Shown: positions 10,801-19,542 of the stretch, piece after piece
How the letters are laid out: every line of letters starts with the position of its first letter
Numbering within the stretch: position 1 is the stretch's first letter
Source: BS750m-G57 sp964607575
GTDB lineage: Bacteria > Planctomycetota > Phycisphaerae > SM23-33
Direction of reading: 5' to 3'
DNA length: 64,000 bases
Assembly (NCBI GenBank): GCA_964607575.1
Contig: CAZSLS010000001.1
Span: 1 to 64,000 of the forward strand
The notes under the pieces: model-generated
Told to the model about the DNA's origin: nothing
The model's input: the letters and a program-made list of their open reading frames with translations, nothing else
The model's database searches: none
Translations under genes and position numbers: made by a program

Positions 10801-13800
10801 TGGCGGGTCTGGCCTTGATGAACGCCTTGTACGAATCGATCGCCGCGGTGAAATCCGCGCTGATCTTCGCCGGGGGGGGGGCGTTGGGCTTTCTGTCGGT
10901 CAGCGTCTTGGTCAGCGCGTTGTCGGCTTTGGAGTACAGCGCGTTTGCGACGATCAGTTCGGCGGTTTCGGCTTCGCTGGCGGTGGTGGGTGAGCCCTGG
11001 GACAGCACCTTGGACTTTGCGGCGAACGCGGCGAAGTCTCTGTAGACCTCGATAGCGACGTCGTATGCCTTGTGCTGTTCGAATATCCTGGCGATACCGT
11101 AGATGCTCGCGACCGCGGCGGGCACGTAGCTGTGGGTGGGGCGGTCGGTGATGAACTTCTTGTAGTCGGCGAGGGTCTTCTTGAACGCGTCGGTCAGGAC
11201 GATCTTATCTTTGGCCTTGTAGCGTTTCAGCGACTCGACCAGTTCTGCTTTGGCGCGTTCGAGGTGGAATCCGGCGAGTGTTATCTGGGCAAAGGCGTCG
11301 GCGGTGTCAACGGCCTCAGCGCCTTTGACGCCGATCGCCTGGGCGGCGATGTCGAAGTACTCCAGGTCCTTGTAGTGCTGCAGGATATGTGCTGTGATGG
11401 TCCTTGCCTGGAGGACTATTGCGTCCTTCTCGCCTCGCTGGGCCTGCATGGTGTAGCATGCTTCCAGTGCCTTGGCGTGCGACGGATCGAGCTTGCGTGG
11501 GACGGTGAATCCGGCGGTCAGCAGGCGTGTGTGGGCGGCGTTTGCCTGGGCGACCCATACGCCCGTTATCGCAAGTTGCACCGAGGGCCTTTGCGGTTTG
11601 GGCATTGTTGCGGCGAGTGTTTCGTAGGCCTTGCGGACCAGGTCGTAGTGACCCCGCGCCAACCACGGGCGGATGTGTGCGGTGAGTCTCGTGAGCATCG
11701 CTGCGCCCTGGGCGGCGTCCCGGGTGAGGATCTTCGCCATTGCGGCGAGTATTTGCTTCTGGTGGTCGGTGAGGGTTTTGTTGGCCTCGTCGCGCCCGGT
11801 TTTGATGTTTTCGGCGAAGATCCGCGAAGCGTACGTGTTCAGCAGTTCTATCTGCTTGAGCATCAGGGTTGTCCACGCCGACTTGTCCTGCGGGACCGCT
11901 GCCAGTAGCCTGGCGTGAATGTCGAGCGCAATTCCCCTCGCCGGGTCCTCGGTGAAGGTGGCGTACTGCAATTCAATGCTGTTTACGATTGTCAGGGCGC
12001 TTGCGACGGACTTGGCGTCCGCGTCGGCCTTGATGATGTCCAAGGCGATTGCTATCGCCCAGCGATGCGGTGCCTTGGGGGCGGTCACCTTCGGAGGGAA
12101 GGGGACGTTGGACGCGAAGGCGTTTGCCTGACCGGCCAGTGATGCAAGGTATGCCCAGGTCGGTTGGAGCGGGAATTCGGTCATTATGGCTTTGTACCCA
12201 GCCACCGCGTCGGCAAGTGCTTTTGGGGTATTTCTGGTGGGCAGCTTGCCCGCTTTCGCCAAGTCGGTCAGTTCCTCGATCGCCAGCGCCGAACGGAGTT
12301 GCGCTATCGCGATCAGCACTCCGGCGCGAGTGCTTTTGGGCGGGGAGGCTTTCAGGACGGTCGATACGGCGGTGATTGCCGCGTCAGTCGAACCGCGTGC
12401 GGTATAGTAGGTGCTAATGTGCCCGAGCAGCGATGTGACCATCGCCACGCCGGTCTTGTCGTCCGCCTGGATCGCCGGCGACGCCAGTTGGACCGACCAG
12501 ACGAAGGGCTGGCGCGGCTTGGTGACCTTGCTCGTCCACGACAAGTTCTTCGCCAGACCCAGGACCTGCTGGGCGAGATCGGCCTGGTCGGCGTGTACCG
12601 CGTAGGCGGGGAATTCCTTGGCGACGGTGCTCCATGCCGCGGCGGCCGCGACCAGCGACTCGGGCATTGCCCCGGCCGGCAGCTTGCCCGCGCGTGCGAA
12701 CTCGGTCAGTTCATTGATCGCCGCGTCCGTCCGATACTTGGCGATTGCTCGCAGTGCCGTCAACTGTCCGCTCTTGGGCAGGGGAGCCTTGAGGAGCAGT
12801 TCGATACCCGATATTGCGGCCGCGTAAGCCCTGACCGAGGCGTAGCGCGCCTCTATGTGGGCGAGTATCAGCGTTTGGGCGGCGATTGCATCGGTCGTCC
12901 TTACGCTCTTGGCGATTTGTTGCCCTGCCAGCGTTATCGCCTGGACTTCGAAGGCCCCGAGTGCGGCGCCGGGTTTCGGTTTGGCGGTTTGTCCGGTCAG
13001 CGTCAGGTATGTGGATATCAGGCGGCTTGTCGCGCCGCGCGCCAAGCGGTGATCTGCGTTGGCCGCGATCCATGTCTTCAATGCCTCAGCGCCCGCGGCG
13101 TCGGTTTTCTGCGCCAGGCCGACGACGATCAGCTCATACTGTGCGGCCGCTGCCTGGGGCGTCTTGGCGAAGTCGGTCACTACCGACTTGAGCATCGCCA
13201 GTCCCGATGCCGTCGACTTGCCGCCCATCTTTATCCTCGCCCGTCCAAGCAGTAGCGCCGCGGTGGGTTTGTCCTGGTGGGCGGGATATTTCACCACCGC
13301 TTGCTGGAGGGCGACAATGGCGCCGGTCGGGCTACCGGTCTCCAGGAGCACTTCGGCGTGCAGTCTCAGCGCCTCGGCGCGTTGGGCGTCGGTGGCGGCT
13401 TCGTTGTTGACGAGCGACAGGCAGTACGGCGCAGCGGTAGCGTGCATGCCTTCGGCGATCAGCGTTTTGACGAGCGTGATCCTGGCGGCCGGTTTGACGG
13501 TGTGGCCTTTCAGGGCTTTGAGCATCCTGATCGCGTAGGCTTCCTTCGGCGCCAGTTGCAGCGTCCTGGTCCAGGCCTTCATTGCCTTGTCGATCTCGCC
13601 GATCTGGTAATTGGCCTTTCCCAACCACAGGAACACTTCGGCGTTCTTACCGTCGGTGAACGAGGCCTTGAGGAACAGGTCTCGTGCCTCTTCAAATTTT
13701 TCCCGGGCGTACAGCGTCTTGCCCGATGCGAACGCTTCCTTGGCGTCTGCCTGCCCCTGGGCGAACTGGGGCGCCAACGCCACTATCGCCAGGACGATAA

Positions 13801-13819
13801 TGATGGTTATCTTATGCAT
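7868..13819 (-). CDS. Very large secreted TPR protein, 1983 aa
   Basis: A short signal peptide (MHKITIIIVLAIVALAPQF) is followed by nearly 1950 residues of helical repeats. The start has a good AAAGGA site in the preceding 15 nt. The first about 110 residues are canonical TPR. The middle (about 290-900) is Ala-rich with loosely repeated units, including a recurrent AAIAELTDLAKAGKLP-like phrase. A low-complexity Pro/Gly/Ala linker lies near residues 1125-1165. The last about 750 residues resemble the Tol-Pal YbgF/BamD style of TPR (for example DASWRIAQYYENQGKAEDA). These families act as periplasmic or outer-membrane scaffolds, so a protein-assembly role is plausible but inferred. It heads a probable two-gene unit with the 465-residue TPR gene. 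The 201 bp between it and the transglutaminase-like gene contain a small TCGAGA/TCTCGA hairpin but no clear promoter. Confidence 0.87.
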   Translation of the reverse strand: MHKITIIIVLAIVALAPQFAQGQADAKEAFASGKTLYAREKFEEARDLFLKASFTDGKNAEVFLWLGKANYQIGEIDKAMKAWTRTLQLAPKEAYAIRMLKALKGHTVKPAARITLVKTLIAEGMHATAAPYCLSLVNNEAATDAQRAEALRLHAEVLLETGSPTGAIVALQQAVVKYPAHQDKPTAALLLGRARIKMGGKSTASGLAMLKSVVTDFAKTPQAAAAQYELIVVGLAQKTDAAGAEALKTWIAANADHRLARGATSRLISTYLTLTGQTAKPKPGAALGAFEVQAITLAGQQIAKSVRTTDAIAAQTLILAHIEARYASVRAYAAAISGIELLLKAPLPKSGQLTALRAIAKYRTDAAINELTEFARAGKLPAGAMPESLVAAAAAWSTVAKEFPAYAVHADQADLAQQVLGLAKNLSWTSKVTKPRQPFVWSVQLASPAIQADDKTGVAMVTSLLGHISTYYTARGSTDAAITAVSTVLKASPPKSTRAGVLIAIAQLRSALAIEELTDLAKAGKLPTRNTPKALADAVAGYKAIMTEFPLQPTWAYLASLAGQANAFASNVPFPPKVTAPKAPHRWAIAIALDIIKADADAKSVASALTIVNSIELQYATFTEDPARGIALDIHARLLAAVPQDKSAWTTLMLKQIELLNTYASRIFAENIKTGRDEANKTLTDHQKQILAAMAKILTRDAAQGAAMLTRLTAHIRPWLARGHYDLVRKAYETLAATMPKPQRPSVQLAITGVWVAQANAAHTRLLTAGFTVPRKLDPSHAKALEACYTMQAQRGEKDAIVLQARTITAHILQHYKDLEYFDIAAQAIGVKGAEAVDTADAFAQITLAGFHLERAKAELVESLKRYKAKDKIVLTDAFKKTLADYKKFITDRPTHSYVPAAVASIYGIARIFEQHKAYDVAIEVYRDFAAFAAKSKVLSQGSPTTASEAETAELIVANALYSKADNALTKTLTDRKPNAPPPAKISADFTAAIDSYKAFIKARPASPLVGSAVARISKAAMRYVGIDAWDVAEGVFANLLAAGLDIRRPERLEFSRGLCHLGKVMPAHAKEVLKALTAPRRPRKDGGKGEGVSALALLTGADSPVAADPSAPPKPVVSGPAPGGSVGTGGRGKKPASEAPANGDGKLKELNDKMNELDDAPDLHKSDVLAMAAIKRQNISRVNRIARLRDEELQYRYAAKTRTNAKVVAQQKATTRTSVAIPVLSDAEIARQEKFLSLAYGVFQSIRVKYPQTATADQSRGEIMVMVGHWRGIAKWSKSAAMVERFLADNPTDLEMPALRMSIARDYLSWAAQPVKTRASMQEMLTEVAGRFGKARKQLEAIVTDLPDEKTIVHEAQWAIANSFLRQARVVNAFSATLARGQYVRSGRELLKVAAKFHDHPQIGTIPQMLWTISSELSSRGYHNEAIVVWTDLTNHYPTNALASQASLRIAQTYQSNLRRPLRAAEAYIELNFARGGSDATAQAAMFQIGTQLKGEKRWVEALHVLESFVDSFPHHAQAGQALTTVGQIHQANEAWEDAIAAYKRVISEFAGGVWVREAKWSIAGCRINLSRWREASNAYKDYVRTYAAAGPVTPLAAPGKKVSRPAAIKTDPRIAEANRRIGVLKDLARYQVLVDEKGQRKAFDAQYQIAAIVASKLSNSVKAIIEYRKVTANWPASHFADDALFKVGTTYLAMGETAKARKALLAVGAKYPNSPLADDALYMVGQSYETEAAALGAVTRASTITKQRDVAQKLAYANFASGRRRISADNKKRIAQFKAGKDQQSAELEMARGAFQTAQFNTANAAIMADFAEQQVVVLTAKQLADRQDKINASLRQAVTSYRKAAGVAAADKADESLLRMATIYADRLKDADAAMKTYLEIVRQFSGTSVAEDASWRIAQYYENQGKAEDAINAYKAFLRNYRRSTRADAAQFAIAENYEHAGKWVQAMDAYTNYMTNFPKGPMVAKAKEQISWIKTYRL

Positions 13820-14020
13820 ATCCGTTTCCTTTCCGGGTTTTTGATTTTTTGATATCTCTTTTCGTTGCCCGTTTGCGCTCTGATCTCCGAAGGGCGATCG
13901 AGAAAACGTCTCGACTGTCGCTTAGACGCAGAATTGCCGAATAAGTTCCAATCAACCGTGATTTAGCCGCAATTTACCCAAACAACGCCGCCGACCCCCA
14001 CTACTGTGTTGTCAGTTTCG

Positions 14021-16336
14021 CTACTTACTGTACACGTCCAGTTCGATGTACATGGGCTTCCTGGCGGTGATGGTGATGCTGGTGGTCCAGCCATCATCGA
14101 TGCCTCGATTGGGCACGGTCTGGATTGCGAGCCCGTGGAATTTCACCTCGCCGGCCGCCAGGCGTTTCATCGCCCTGGTGATATCGAGCTTGTAGTATTT
14201 CGCGTCGGCCGGTTTGGCGTATTTCGGTACGACCGTCGTTCCGACAACTGCGCCCACTTCCTTGAGATCGTACGGACGCATGGGTTTGAACGGTGACTTG
14301 AGCAGTGCGGCTCCGAGTTGCGTGGGCGCCTGCGTTATGGCGTTCGTCACGGGAACGCACAGGCGCCCCGCGGCGATGTCCCGCGGCTCGGGCAGATTCT
14401 TCAGCGTTCCACCGACGAGCATCACCCACGCTTCTGCGCTCTTGGGGCGTGTTTTGATGAAGTGATTCTTCCACACTTCGGCGCGCATCTTGCCTTCGGT
14501 GTCTCGCGACACAACGTGGCTCAACTCGAGGGGCAGCTTCCTGGTAACGCTCGGGCGGACGATTCGCTTTGGCCCCTTGGCGATGCCCATCAGGAACGGA
14601 GTTGGCAGGGTCTTGAGTTGTTGGCTTGCGCCCACCTTTGCGGCAAGTGCGCCTTTGGGGAGCGGTAGGGGTTTCTGTCCGCCCGCGATTATTTCGCGCC
14701 GCAGAAACAGCATTCGCGGATACACGGGGGATTTGTCCTTCGGCGTGGGGACGGGGATATCGAACGTCGCGGGCAGGTCGCCGGCGGAGAACACCTTCTG
14801 CACCACGGTCGGCGTCTCGGACCAACTTGCCGAATGTGCGCGGGCCAATTCGGCGCCCTGGTCGCAGAGCCCTTCATATGTACCGCTCCGTGTGCCCAGA
14901 GTGTATGCGTAGGTTACGACCAGTTTGTTGTCGCCCAGCGATTTTGGATCGGCAGCCGAGACCGTCACCTTGTTCGGACCCGGCGAGAGGTACGGCAGGG
15001 CGCAGCGGTTGTGCTGAACGATGACCTTGATATCCAACGACGTCACCGGTTTTGAAAACGACAGCCGCAGATGACACGCGTACCTGCCGCCGACCTCGTC
15101 ATCGAAATTGCTCAGGTTGATTTTACTGTAGGTCTTGCCTCCATCCAGGGAGATTTCGGCCTTGTCGAGGCCTGCGACCTTTCCCCCGGCCCGCGTCATG
15201 ATGTACGGGGATTGAAGATAGACGGTGACCGAGCCCGGTTTGGACGGGTCGGCCGGGGCGATCTGTCCCTTGGACCACTTGACGTTCTGCGTTTCCGCCA
15301 GCGCCGAAAGGCAGGCCTTGCTGCCGAGGTCCGGGGCGAAGCGAAGGATCCCGTTGGAGAAAGTTCGCGCCCCTCGCTTATCGAGATAGCGGTAGGGTTC
15401 CAGTATCGGGCCGATGGCCGGGCAGTTGCGGTATTCCTTGTCACCGCAGGTGTGCCGCGGCGAGTACTTGCGGCCTTTGAACCACTGGGCCGCGTCGATG
15501 TGCTTCCACATCAGTTCGAGGCTGTAGCCCGGCGCCAGATTGACGCGGGTGTCGTATCCATCTTCGGCGAACTTGATACCCGCATGTCCGAACTTCGAAC
15601 TGACCCCGCTGGGGCTGGTGACTTTGACGCCTTTGACTACGCCCTTGGGGTGGTCACCGCAGACAAAGAACGCCGGGGCGACCCAGTTGGCCCGATCGTT
15701 TATGATCTCAAAGCGGTTGTCTCTTGTGTACCAGACCTTCCGGGGCTTGTCGAAGATGAACCGCTCATCGATCAGCGCGGGATTGGCCTTGATGTCGGCC
15801 TGGGAGGCAACCGTCCTGCCGCCGGGGGCGTTGGGGTCGCTTCGCCAGGCGTAGACCTTCAGGAACGTATCGAAATAATGCCACTTCCCGTCGTAGCGGC
15901 ATTCGACGGTCGTGTGCCCGCGCCATCCCACGTATCGCCAGTCCCACCCGGCCGCACGCCACATAGCAGCCAGAACCGTGTGCTGTCCGCCGCACAGGCT
16001 CCATCCGTATACGTTGATCAACTTGAGCGTGGCGACTCCGCCTTTTTCGCTGGGGTACTGGTGGTGGTACCAGAGAAACCGTCCGGCGTTGTAGATGGCG
16101 ATGGCTTTTTCGTCATTGGTCTTGCAGCCACGCGTGACCGTATCGACAATGCTCTTCATGGACGAGCAGTCCGGGGCCTTGTCAGCGATAATCTTGATCT
16201 GTTTGACGAACTGGTCGGGGCACCCGGCGTCGATACGGGGCGTATCCCGTTTCGGCGCCGCGGACACCGGCCAGGGGCACAGAAGCATCGCCAGGAGAAT
16301 CGCTACGATTTGCCCCCGTATCACCTGCTGTCGCAT
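14021..16336 (-). CDS. Secreted transglutaminase-like protein, 771 aa
   Basis: The N-terminus (MRQQVIRGQIVAILLAMLLC) is a signal peptide. A transglutaminase-like catalytic triad is recognisable: Cys115 in YGWSLCGGQHT, His141 in WRGHTTVE and Asp156 in HYFDTFLK. The spacing fits the bacterial transglutaminase/protease-like superfamily. The remaining about 600 residues look beta-rich with no motif I can name, including a probable Ig-like part (about 350-520). The frame stays open 135 codons further upstream, but that stretch reads antisense-like and overlaps the next gene, while GAGGA 6 nt before the ATG at 16336 supports this start. It lies 89 bp downstream of the GH39-like lipoprotein gene, so the two may act together at the cell surface. 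The substrate is unknown; peptide or amide cleavage is as likely as cross-linking. Confidence 0.83.
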   Translation of the reverse strand: MRQQVIRGQIVAILLAMLLCPWPVSAAPKRDTPRIDAGCPDQFVKQIKIIADKAPDCSSMKSIVDTVTRGCKTNDEKAIAIYNAGRFLWYHHQYPSEKGGVATLKLINVYGWSLCGGQHTVLAAMWRAAGWDWRYVGWRGHTTVECRYDGKWHYFDTFLKVYAWRSDPNAPGGRTVASQADIKANPALIDERFIFDKPRKVWYTRDNRFEIINDRANWVAPAFFVCGDHPKGVVKGVKVTSPSGVSSKFGHAGIKFAEDGYDTRVNLAPGYSLELMWKHIDAAQWFKGRKYSPRHTCGDKEYRNCPAIGPILEPYRYLDKRGARTFSNGILRFAPDLGSKACLSALAETQNVKWSKGQIAPADPSKPGSVTVYLQSPYIMTRAGGKVAGLDKAEISLDGGKTYSKINLSNFDDEVGGRYACHLRLSFSKPVTSLDIKVIVQHNRCALPYLSPGPNKVTVSAADPKSLGDNKLVVTYAYTLGTRSGTYEGLCDQGAELARAHSASWSETPTVVQKVFSAGDLPATFDIPVPTPKDKSPVYPRMLFLRREIIAGGQKPLPLPKGALAAKVGASQQLKTLPTPFLMGIAKGPKRIVRPSVTRKLPLELSHVVSRDTEGKMRAEVWKNHFIKTRPKSAEAWVMLVGGTLKNLPEPRDIAAGRLCVPVTNAITQAPTQLGAALLKSPFKPMRPYDLKEVGAVVGTTVVPKYAKPADAKYYKLDITRAMKRLAAGEVKFHGLAIQTVPNRGIDDGWTTSITITARKPMYIELDVYSK

Positions 16337-16425
16337 AATCGTCCTCAGTCGAGCTATTTCACGTGGGTTCTGCTCACGACGATCGCGGGCATCTCCGACG
16401 ATTCTATCGGCGCCTCCAGGTGAAC

Positions 16426-18051
16426 TCAACGCAGTTTTGAGGGCGGCAGGGGGTGTTTGGGGCGGCGGGCCGGTGGGGGTTTTCGAAGCGGCGGTCGCCT
16501 GCGCGGGCGTCGGATTGCCCGGCGCGGCCGGACGCGCTTCGGGAGGAGATCTCTTGGGTGTGGTTCGGCCTGTTGTTTTGGCCAGGCACGCCGAATCTCG
16601 ATCAGGCAGATCGTCCGTCGGCCCATGTTGCGCTTGAGCACGAAATCCCGGCCGATTCCCTTGACAGTTTCCACCGCCTCCAACTGCGTTCGCGACGGGT
16701 CCAGCAGCCAGCGTGTGGCTTCGTAGGGCGTCTGGTCGGTCCATGGCAGGTTCGTCACGCGGAGGTCCCAGCCCATGTGGCGCGACTGGTAGTCGCTGAT
16801 CAGGATGTGTACCCGGTGGGAGGACTCATTCGTACCGGCGAGGATGTTGTATCCATGCTGGTCGCTTCCGCCGGCCGTCACGCGCAGCGGGGTCTCCAGC
16901 ATGCGTTTCCAGGCAATCAGGGACTGGGTGGCGCGGACGGGCAGGCCGGTTTCATGTCCGTGCAGGCCGAGCATGGGGTGGTTGTCGCCGACGTACTGAA
17001 AGGCGCGGGTCACGCCCGCATTGAGCATGTTCATCAGGCTCGAGGCGTAGTACGCCACGCCCGCCGGCGTGTCGCTGAACACCTCGTCGTGAATACCCGC
17101 GTTCCATTCGGTGACGATGCTCTCGGCCTGAGAGTACCCGTAACTGTTCAGCGCCTCGCGAACCTTTACGCCGTACTCGTAATAGCAGTAGGGGTTGTAG
17201 TCATCTCGCCCCCCGTAGCAGTGCCACGAGTAAAAGTCCAGCGGCGTGCTGGTTTTCCGGCAGTATCGCAGCAGGCCGTCGAGGTATTCGTCGGTGAAGG
17301 CGCCGCTGAGGCCCGGTCCGCCGACCTTCAACTTGGGTCCCAGATCCTTCAGCGCCTTGGCGGTTTCCTCGTAGAGCATGTAATATTGCACCGGCGTGCC
17401 CGTCCAGAACTCCGCGCTCATGTCGGGCTCGTTCCAGATTTCCCAGTAGCGGATACCGTAGTTGTGACCGCCGGCCCAGCCCTGGTTGTAGTGGCGCACG
17501 ATGTTCGAGCAGATCTGGGCCCACTTCTGGAAGTCGTTGCGGTCGGCTTCATGGACGATTTGCCCGCCCTGATCGCGAATGGTTCCCGGCGGGTCGTTGA
17601 TCGGCAGTGGGTTGTTGCCTCTCCAGCTCGTACCGAGCCGGTAGAAACATTCGAAACCCGCATTGCGAATCGCGCCGATACGCTCGTCCGACAAGGCGAA
17701 GTCGTAGTTTGCGGCCCAAGTGGTAGCGGCGGTGAAGTCCGGGAAGATGACCCACCAATCGGTCGGTCCATAGAAGTCGTGGCTGCGGATCGCCTCGATA
17801 CCGAACTGGCGGAAGTTTTCCGAGAAGTCCCAGGTCGGGGCATTGGGGGCCGGCCAGTTCACCGGTCCGCGGTTCGTGTCGATCAGCGGGCGAATGGCGC
17901 CTATACGAGCGGCGCAGTTGACCTGGAGGAGCTTGACTCCTTTACCGTAGAGATGAAGCTCAGGCTCTTGCTGGAGGGGTGGAGATCCACACGATCCAAG
18001 CGCAGCCGCCAGTACCGCAAACAACAGATACCGAAGGGACGCCGCTTTCAT
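16426..18051 (-). CDS. GH39-like glycoside hydrolase lipoprotein, 541 aa
   Basis: A lipoprotein signal peptide ends in the lipobox LGSC with Cys21. The body is a TIM-barrel of clan GH-A type. The WEIWNEPD motif places the likely acid/base at Glu208, and VTEWNAG the likely nucleophile at Glu315. This fits families such as GH39 (xylosidase, iduronidase and relatives), which act by a retaining mechanism. The last about 50 residues are an unusual Arg/Pro-rich tail (RPRRAIRRPRRRPP) that may contact the envelope or be disordered. It is followed closely by the transglutaminase-like gene on the same strand. The substrate cannot be told from sequence; a plant or algal glycan is a reasonable guess given the nearby sulfatase. 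Confidence 0.82.
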   Translation of the reverse strand: MKAASLRYLLFAVLAAALGSCGSPPLQQEPELHLYGKGVKLLQVNCAARIGAIRPLIDTNRGPVNWPAPNAPTWDFSENFRQFGIEAIRSHDFYGPTDWWVIFPDFTAATTWAANYDFALSDERIGAIRNAGFECFYRLGTSWRGNNPLPINDPPGTIRDQGGQIVHEADRNDFQKWAQICSNIVRHYNQGWAGGHNYGIRYWEIWNEPDMSAEFWTGTPVQYYMLYEETAKALKDLGPKLKVGGPGLSGAFTDEYLDGLLRYCRKTSTPLDFYSWHCYGGRDDYNPYCYYEYGVKVREALNSYGYSQAESIVTEWNAGIHDEVFSDTPAGVAYYASSLMNMLNAGVTRAFQYVGDNHPMLGLHGHETGLPVRATQSLIAWKRMLETPLRVTAGGSDQHGYNILAGTNESSHRVHILISDYQSRHMGWDLRVTNLPWTDQTPYEATRWLLDPSRTQLEAVETVKGIGRDFVLKRNMGRRTICLIEIRRAWPKQQAEPHPRDLLPKRVRPRRAIRRPRRRPPLRKPPPARRPKHPLPPSKLR

Positions 18052-18079
18052 CGATGCCTCCCGCCGTTCAACGGTTGGC

Positions 18080-18163
18080 TTATTTCTTTCCCTTGGAGCC
18101 CTTGGGGCCTTTGGGTTTCTTGGGCTTCTTGACGTTCTTGCGTGCGTTGTGTCCTTTTGCCAT
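18080..18163 (-). CDS. 27-residue lysine-rich small protein
   Basis: An ATG at 18163 follows AAGGAG by 6 nt and opens a 27-codon frame ending in TAA. The peptide starts MAKGHNARKNVKKPKK and ends PKGPKGSKGKK, giving 14 basic residues in 27 and no acidic residue. Small proteins that begin MAKG.NA.KN.KK occur in many bacteria as uncharacterised conserved proteins, which supports a real gene. It sits between the VCBS-repeat gene and the GH39-like gene on the same strand. A nucleic-acid or ribosome-binding role is plausible from charge but is inference. Confidence 0.68.
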   Translation of the reverse strand: MAKGHNARKNVKKPKKPKGPKGSKGKK

Positions 18164-18270
18164 CGGAGTCTCCTTGAGGCACATCGGGATCGCGGTGCAT
18201 TTGCGATGATTGTATCCGATGCGGCGCGTTGGGCAAGGGCGCAAAGGTCAATCAGTCCGGATTTTGCATT

Positions 18271-19521
18271 CTATTTTTTCGCCGGGTTCTCGAACCAGAC
18301 TACGCCCCAACCGCCATTCTCTTCTGTGGTCATTATGTCGATGTCGCCGTCGCCGTCGATGTCGCCGAGGAAGGCGTTGTCCATCTTCTTGCGGGTTGCG
18401 GCGCCGGGAAGTTCTATGGCGGTCGCCTTCCAGTTCTTCGCGTCCGTCGAATCGCCGCTGCATGTCGCCATCCAGATGTTGCCCGATTTGGGGACGATGA
18501 GGATTTCCTTCCTGCTCGGATCGCCGTCGATCTCCATGACGGCCGCTCCCTTGGGGAAGTAGCTGCCGCCGGCGCCCGTCTTGTCCGGCGGCTGATTGAG
18601 AACGATTGTCTTGAGGGTCGGCTCGCCGGCCTTGCCGGTGCGCAGGAGTATATGGATGTTCCTGGCCCTTTGATTGGTGATGACAAAATCGTCGATCTTG
18701 TCGCCGTTGACATCCCCAATAGCCATGAACATGCCATCCCTTTTCGCATAAAGCGTCTTGCGGTCCCATTGGGCGGTGACTTTGTCTTTCCCCGGATTAA
18801 CAAACCAGAACGTCTCTTTCCTGCGGTCCTGGACGACAATATCATCGTCGCCATCCTTATCCATGTCATAGACGAAGCAATTCATCGGCCAGAGCGCCTT
18901 GCCCAGCTTGTAGCTCTTCCAGTTCTTCGCGTCGTGCTTGTCTTTGACGGGCTGCTTGTACCAGGCCCTTGCCCCGACGATCAGATCGTTCAAACCGTCG
19001 CCGTCGACATCGGAGACGACCGGTACGCGGGCCTCGTTGTTGAAGAGCGTCATCTTGACCCATTTGGCTGGATCGCGAAGATCGGTCTTTCCGGGATTGA
19101 AGTAAACCCATCCGCCATTGGCGATGTAATCGATATCACCATCGTTATCCAGATCGCCGATCCCTGAGTCTTCACACTTTCCGTGTTTGAACTCGATGTA
19201 ATCGGTCCACAGGTCGCGGATCTTGCCCTTGCCCGGATTGAAGTAGAGGCGGGAGTGTGCGCCTTCTTCATAATTGACGAAGACGTCCAGGTCGCCGTCG
19301 CCATCCCAATCGTGGAGATTAATACCATCCGGCCCGGCGTTCTTGGGGTCGGGCTGGACAACGTTACACCGCCATCCGGTCGGCCCGACCTTACCGCAAT
19401 ACGTTTTCCAATTTCCTCCCGCCTTCGGGGCGCTGGCGGTCGGTGCGCTCACGATCAGTACGAGGAGGATTCCGCCAGCCCAGGCTAGTGGGCGGAGCAT
19501 TTGTGTAATATTGCGATTCAT
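18271..19521 (-). CDS. Secreted FG-GAP/VCBS-repeat protein, 416 aa
   Basis: A signal peptide (about residues 1-32, with hydrophobic WAGGILLVLIVSAPTASA) precedes at least six calcium-binding beta-propeller style repeats. Each contains a D-x-D/N-x-D-G-x-x-D loop, for example DWDGDGDLDVFVNY, DLDNDGDIDYIANG, DVDGDGLNDLIVG, DMDKDGDDDIVVQD and DIDGDGDIDIMTTE. The pattern matches FG-GAP/VCBS repeats, which form seven-bladed propellers used in adhesion or carbohydrate contact. The start has AGGA 9 nt upstream. It lies 21 bp downstream of the sulfatase gene, so co-expression is likely. It has no catalytic motif and may be a binding partner for sulfated polysaccharide degradation (inferred). Confidence 0.88.
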   Translation of the reverse strand: MNRNITQMLRPLAWAGGILLVLIVSAPTASAPKAGGNWKTYCGKVGPTGWRCNVVQPDPKNAGPDGINLHDWDGDGDLDVFVNYEEGAHSRLYFNPGKGKIRDLWTDYIEFKHGKCEDSGIGDLDNDGDIDYIANGGWVYFNPGKTDLRDPAKWVKMTLFNNEARVPVVSDVDGDGLNDLIVGARAWYKQPVKDKHDAKNWKSYKLGKALWPMNCFVYDMDKDGDDDIVVQDRRKETFWFVNPGKDKVTAQWDRKTLYAKRDGMFMAIGDVNGDKIDDFVITNQRARNIHILLRTGKAGEPTLKTIVLNQPPDKTGAGGSYFPKGAAVMEIDGDPSRKEILIVPKSGNIWMATCSGDSTDAKNWKATAIELPGAATRKKMDNAFLGDIDGDGDIDIMTTEENGGWGVVWFENPAKK

Positions 19522-19542
19522 GACGTTTCCTGCCTGGGACCG

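Noticed and set aside
16337..16744. 135-codon N-terminal extension of the transglutaminase-like protein
   Set aside because: It overlaps the GH39-like gene in another frame, is not protein-like and a Shine-Dalgarno marks the later ATG.
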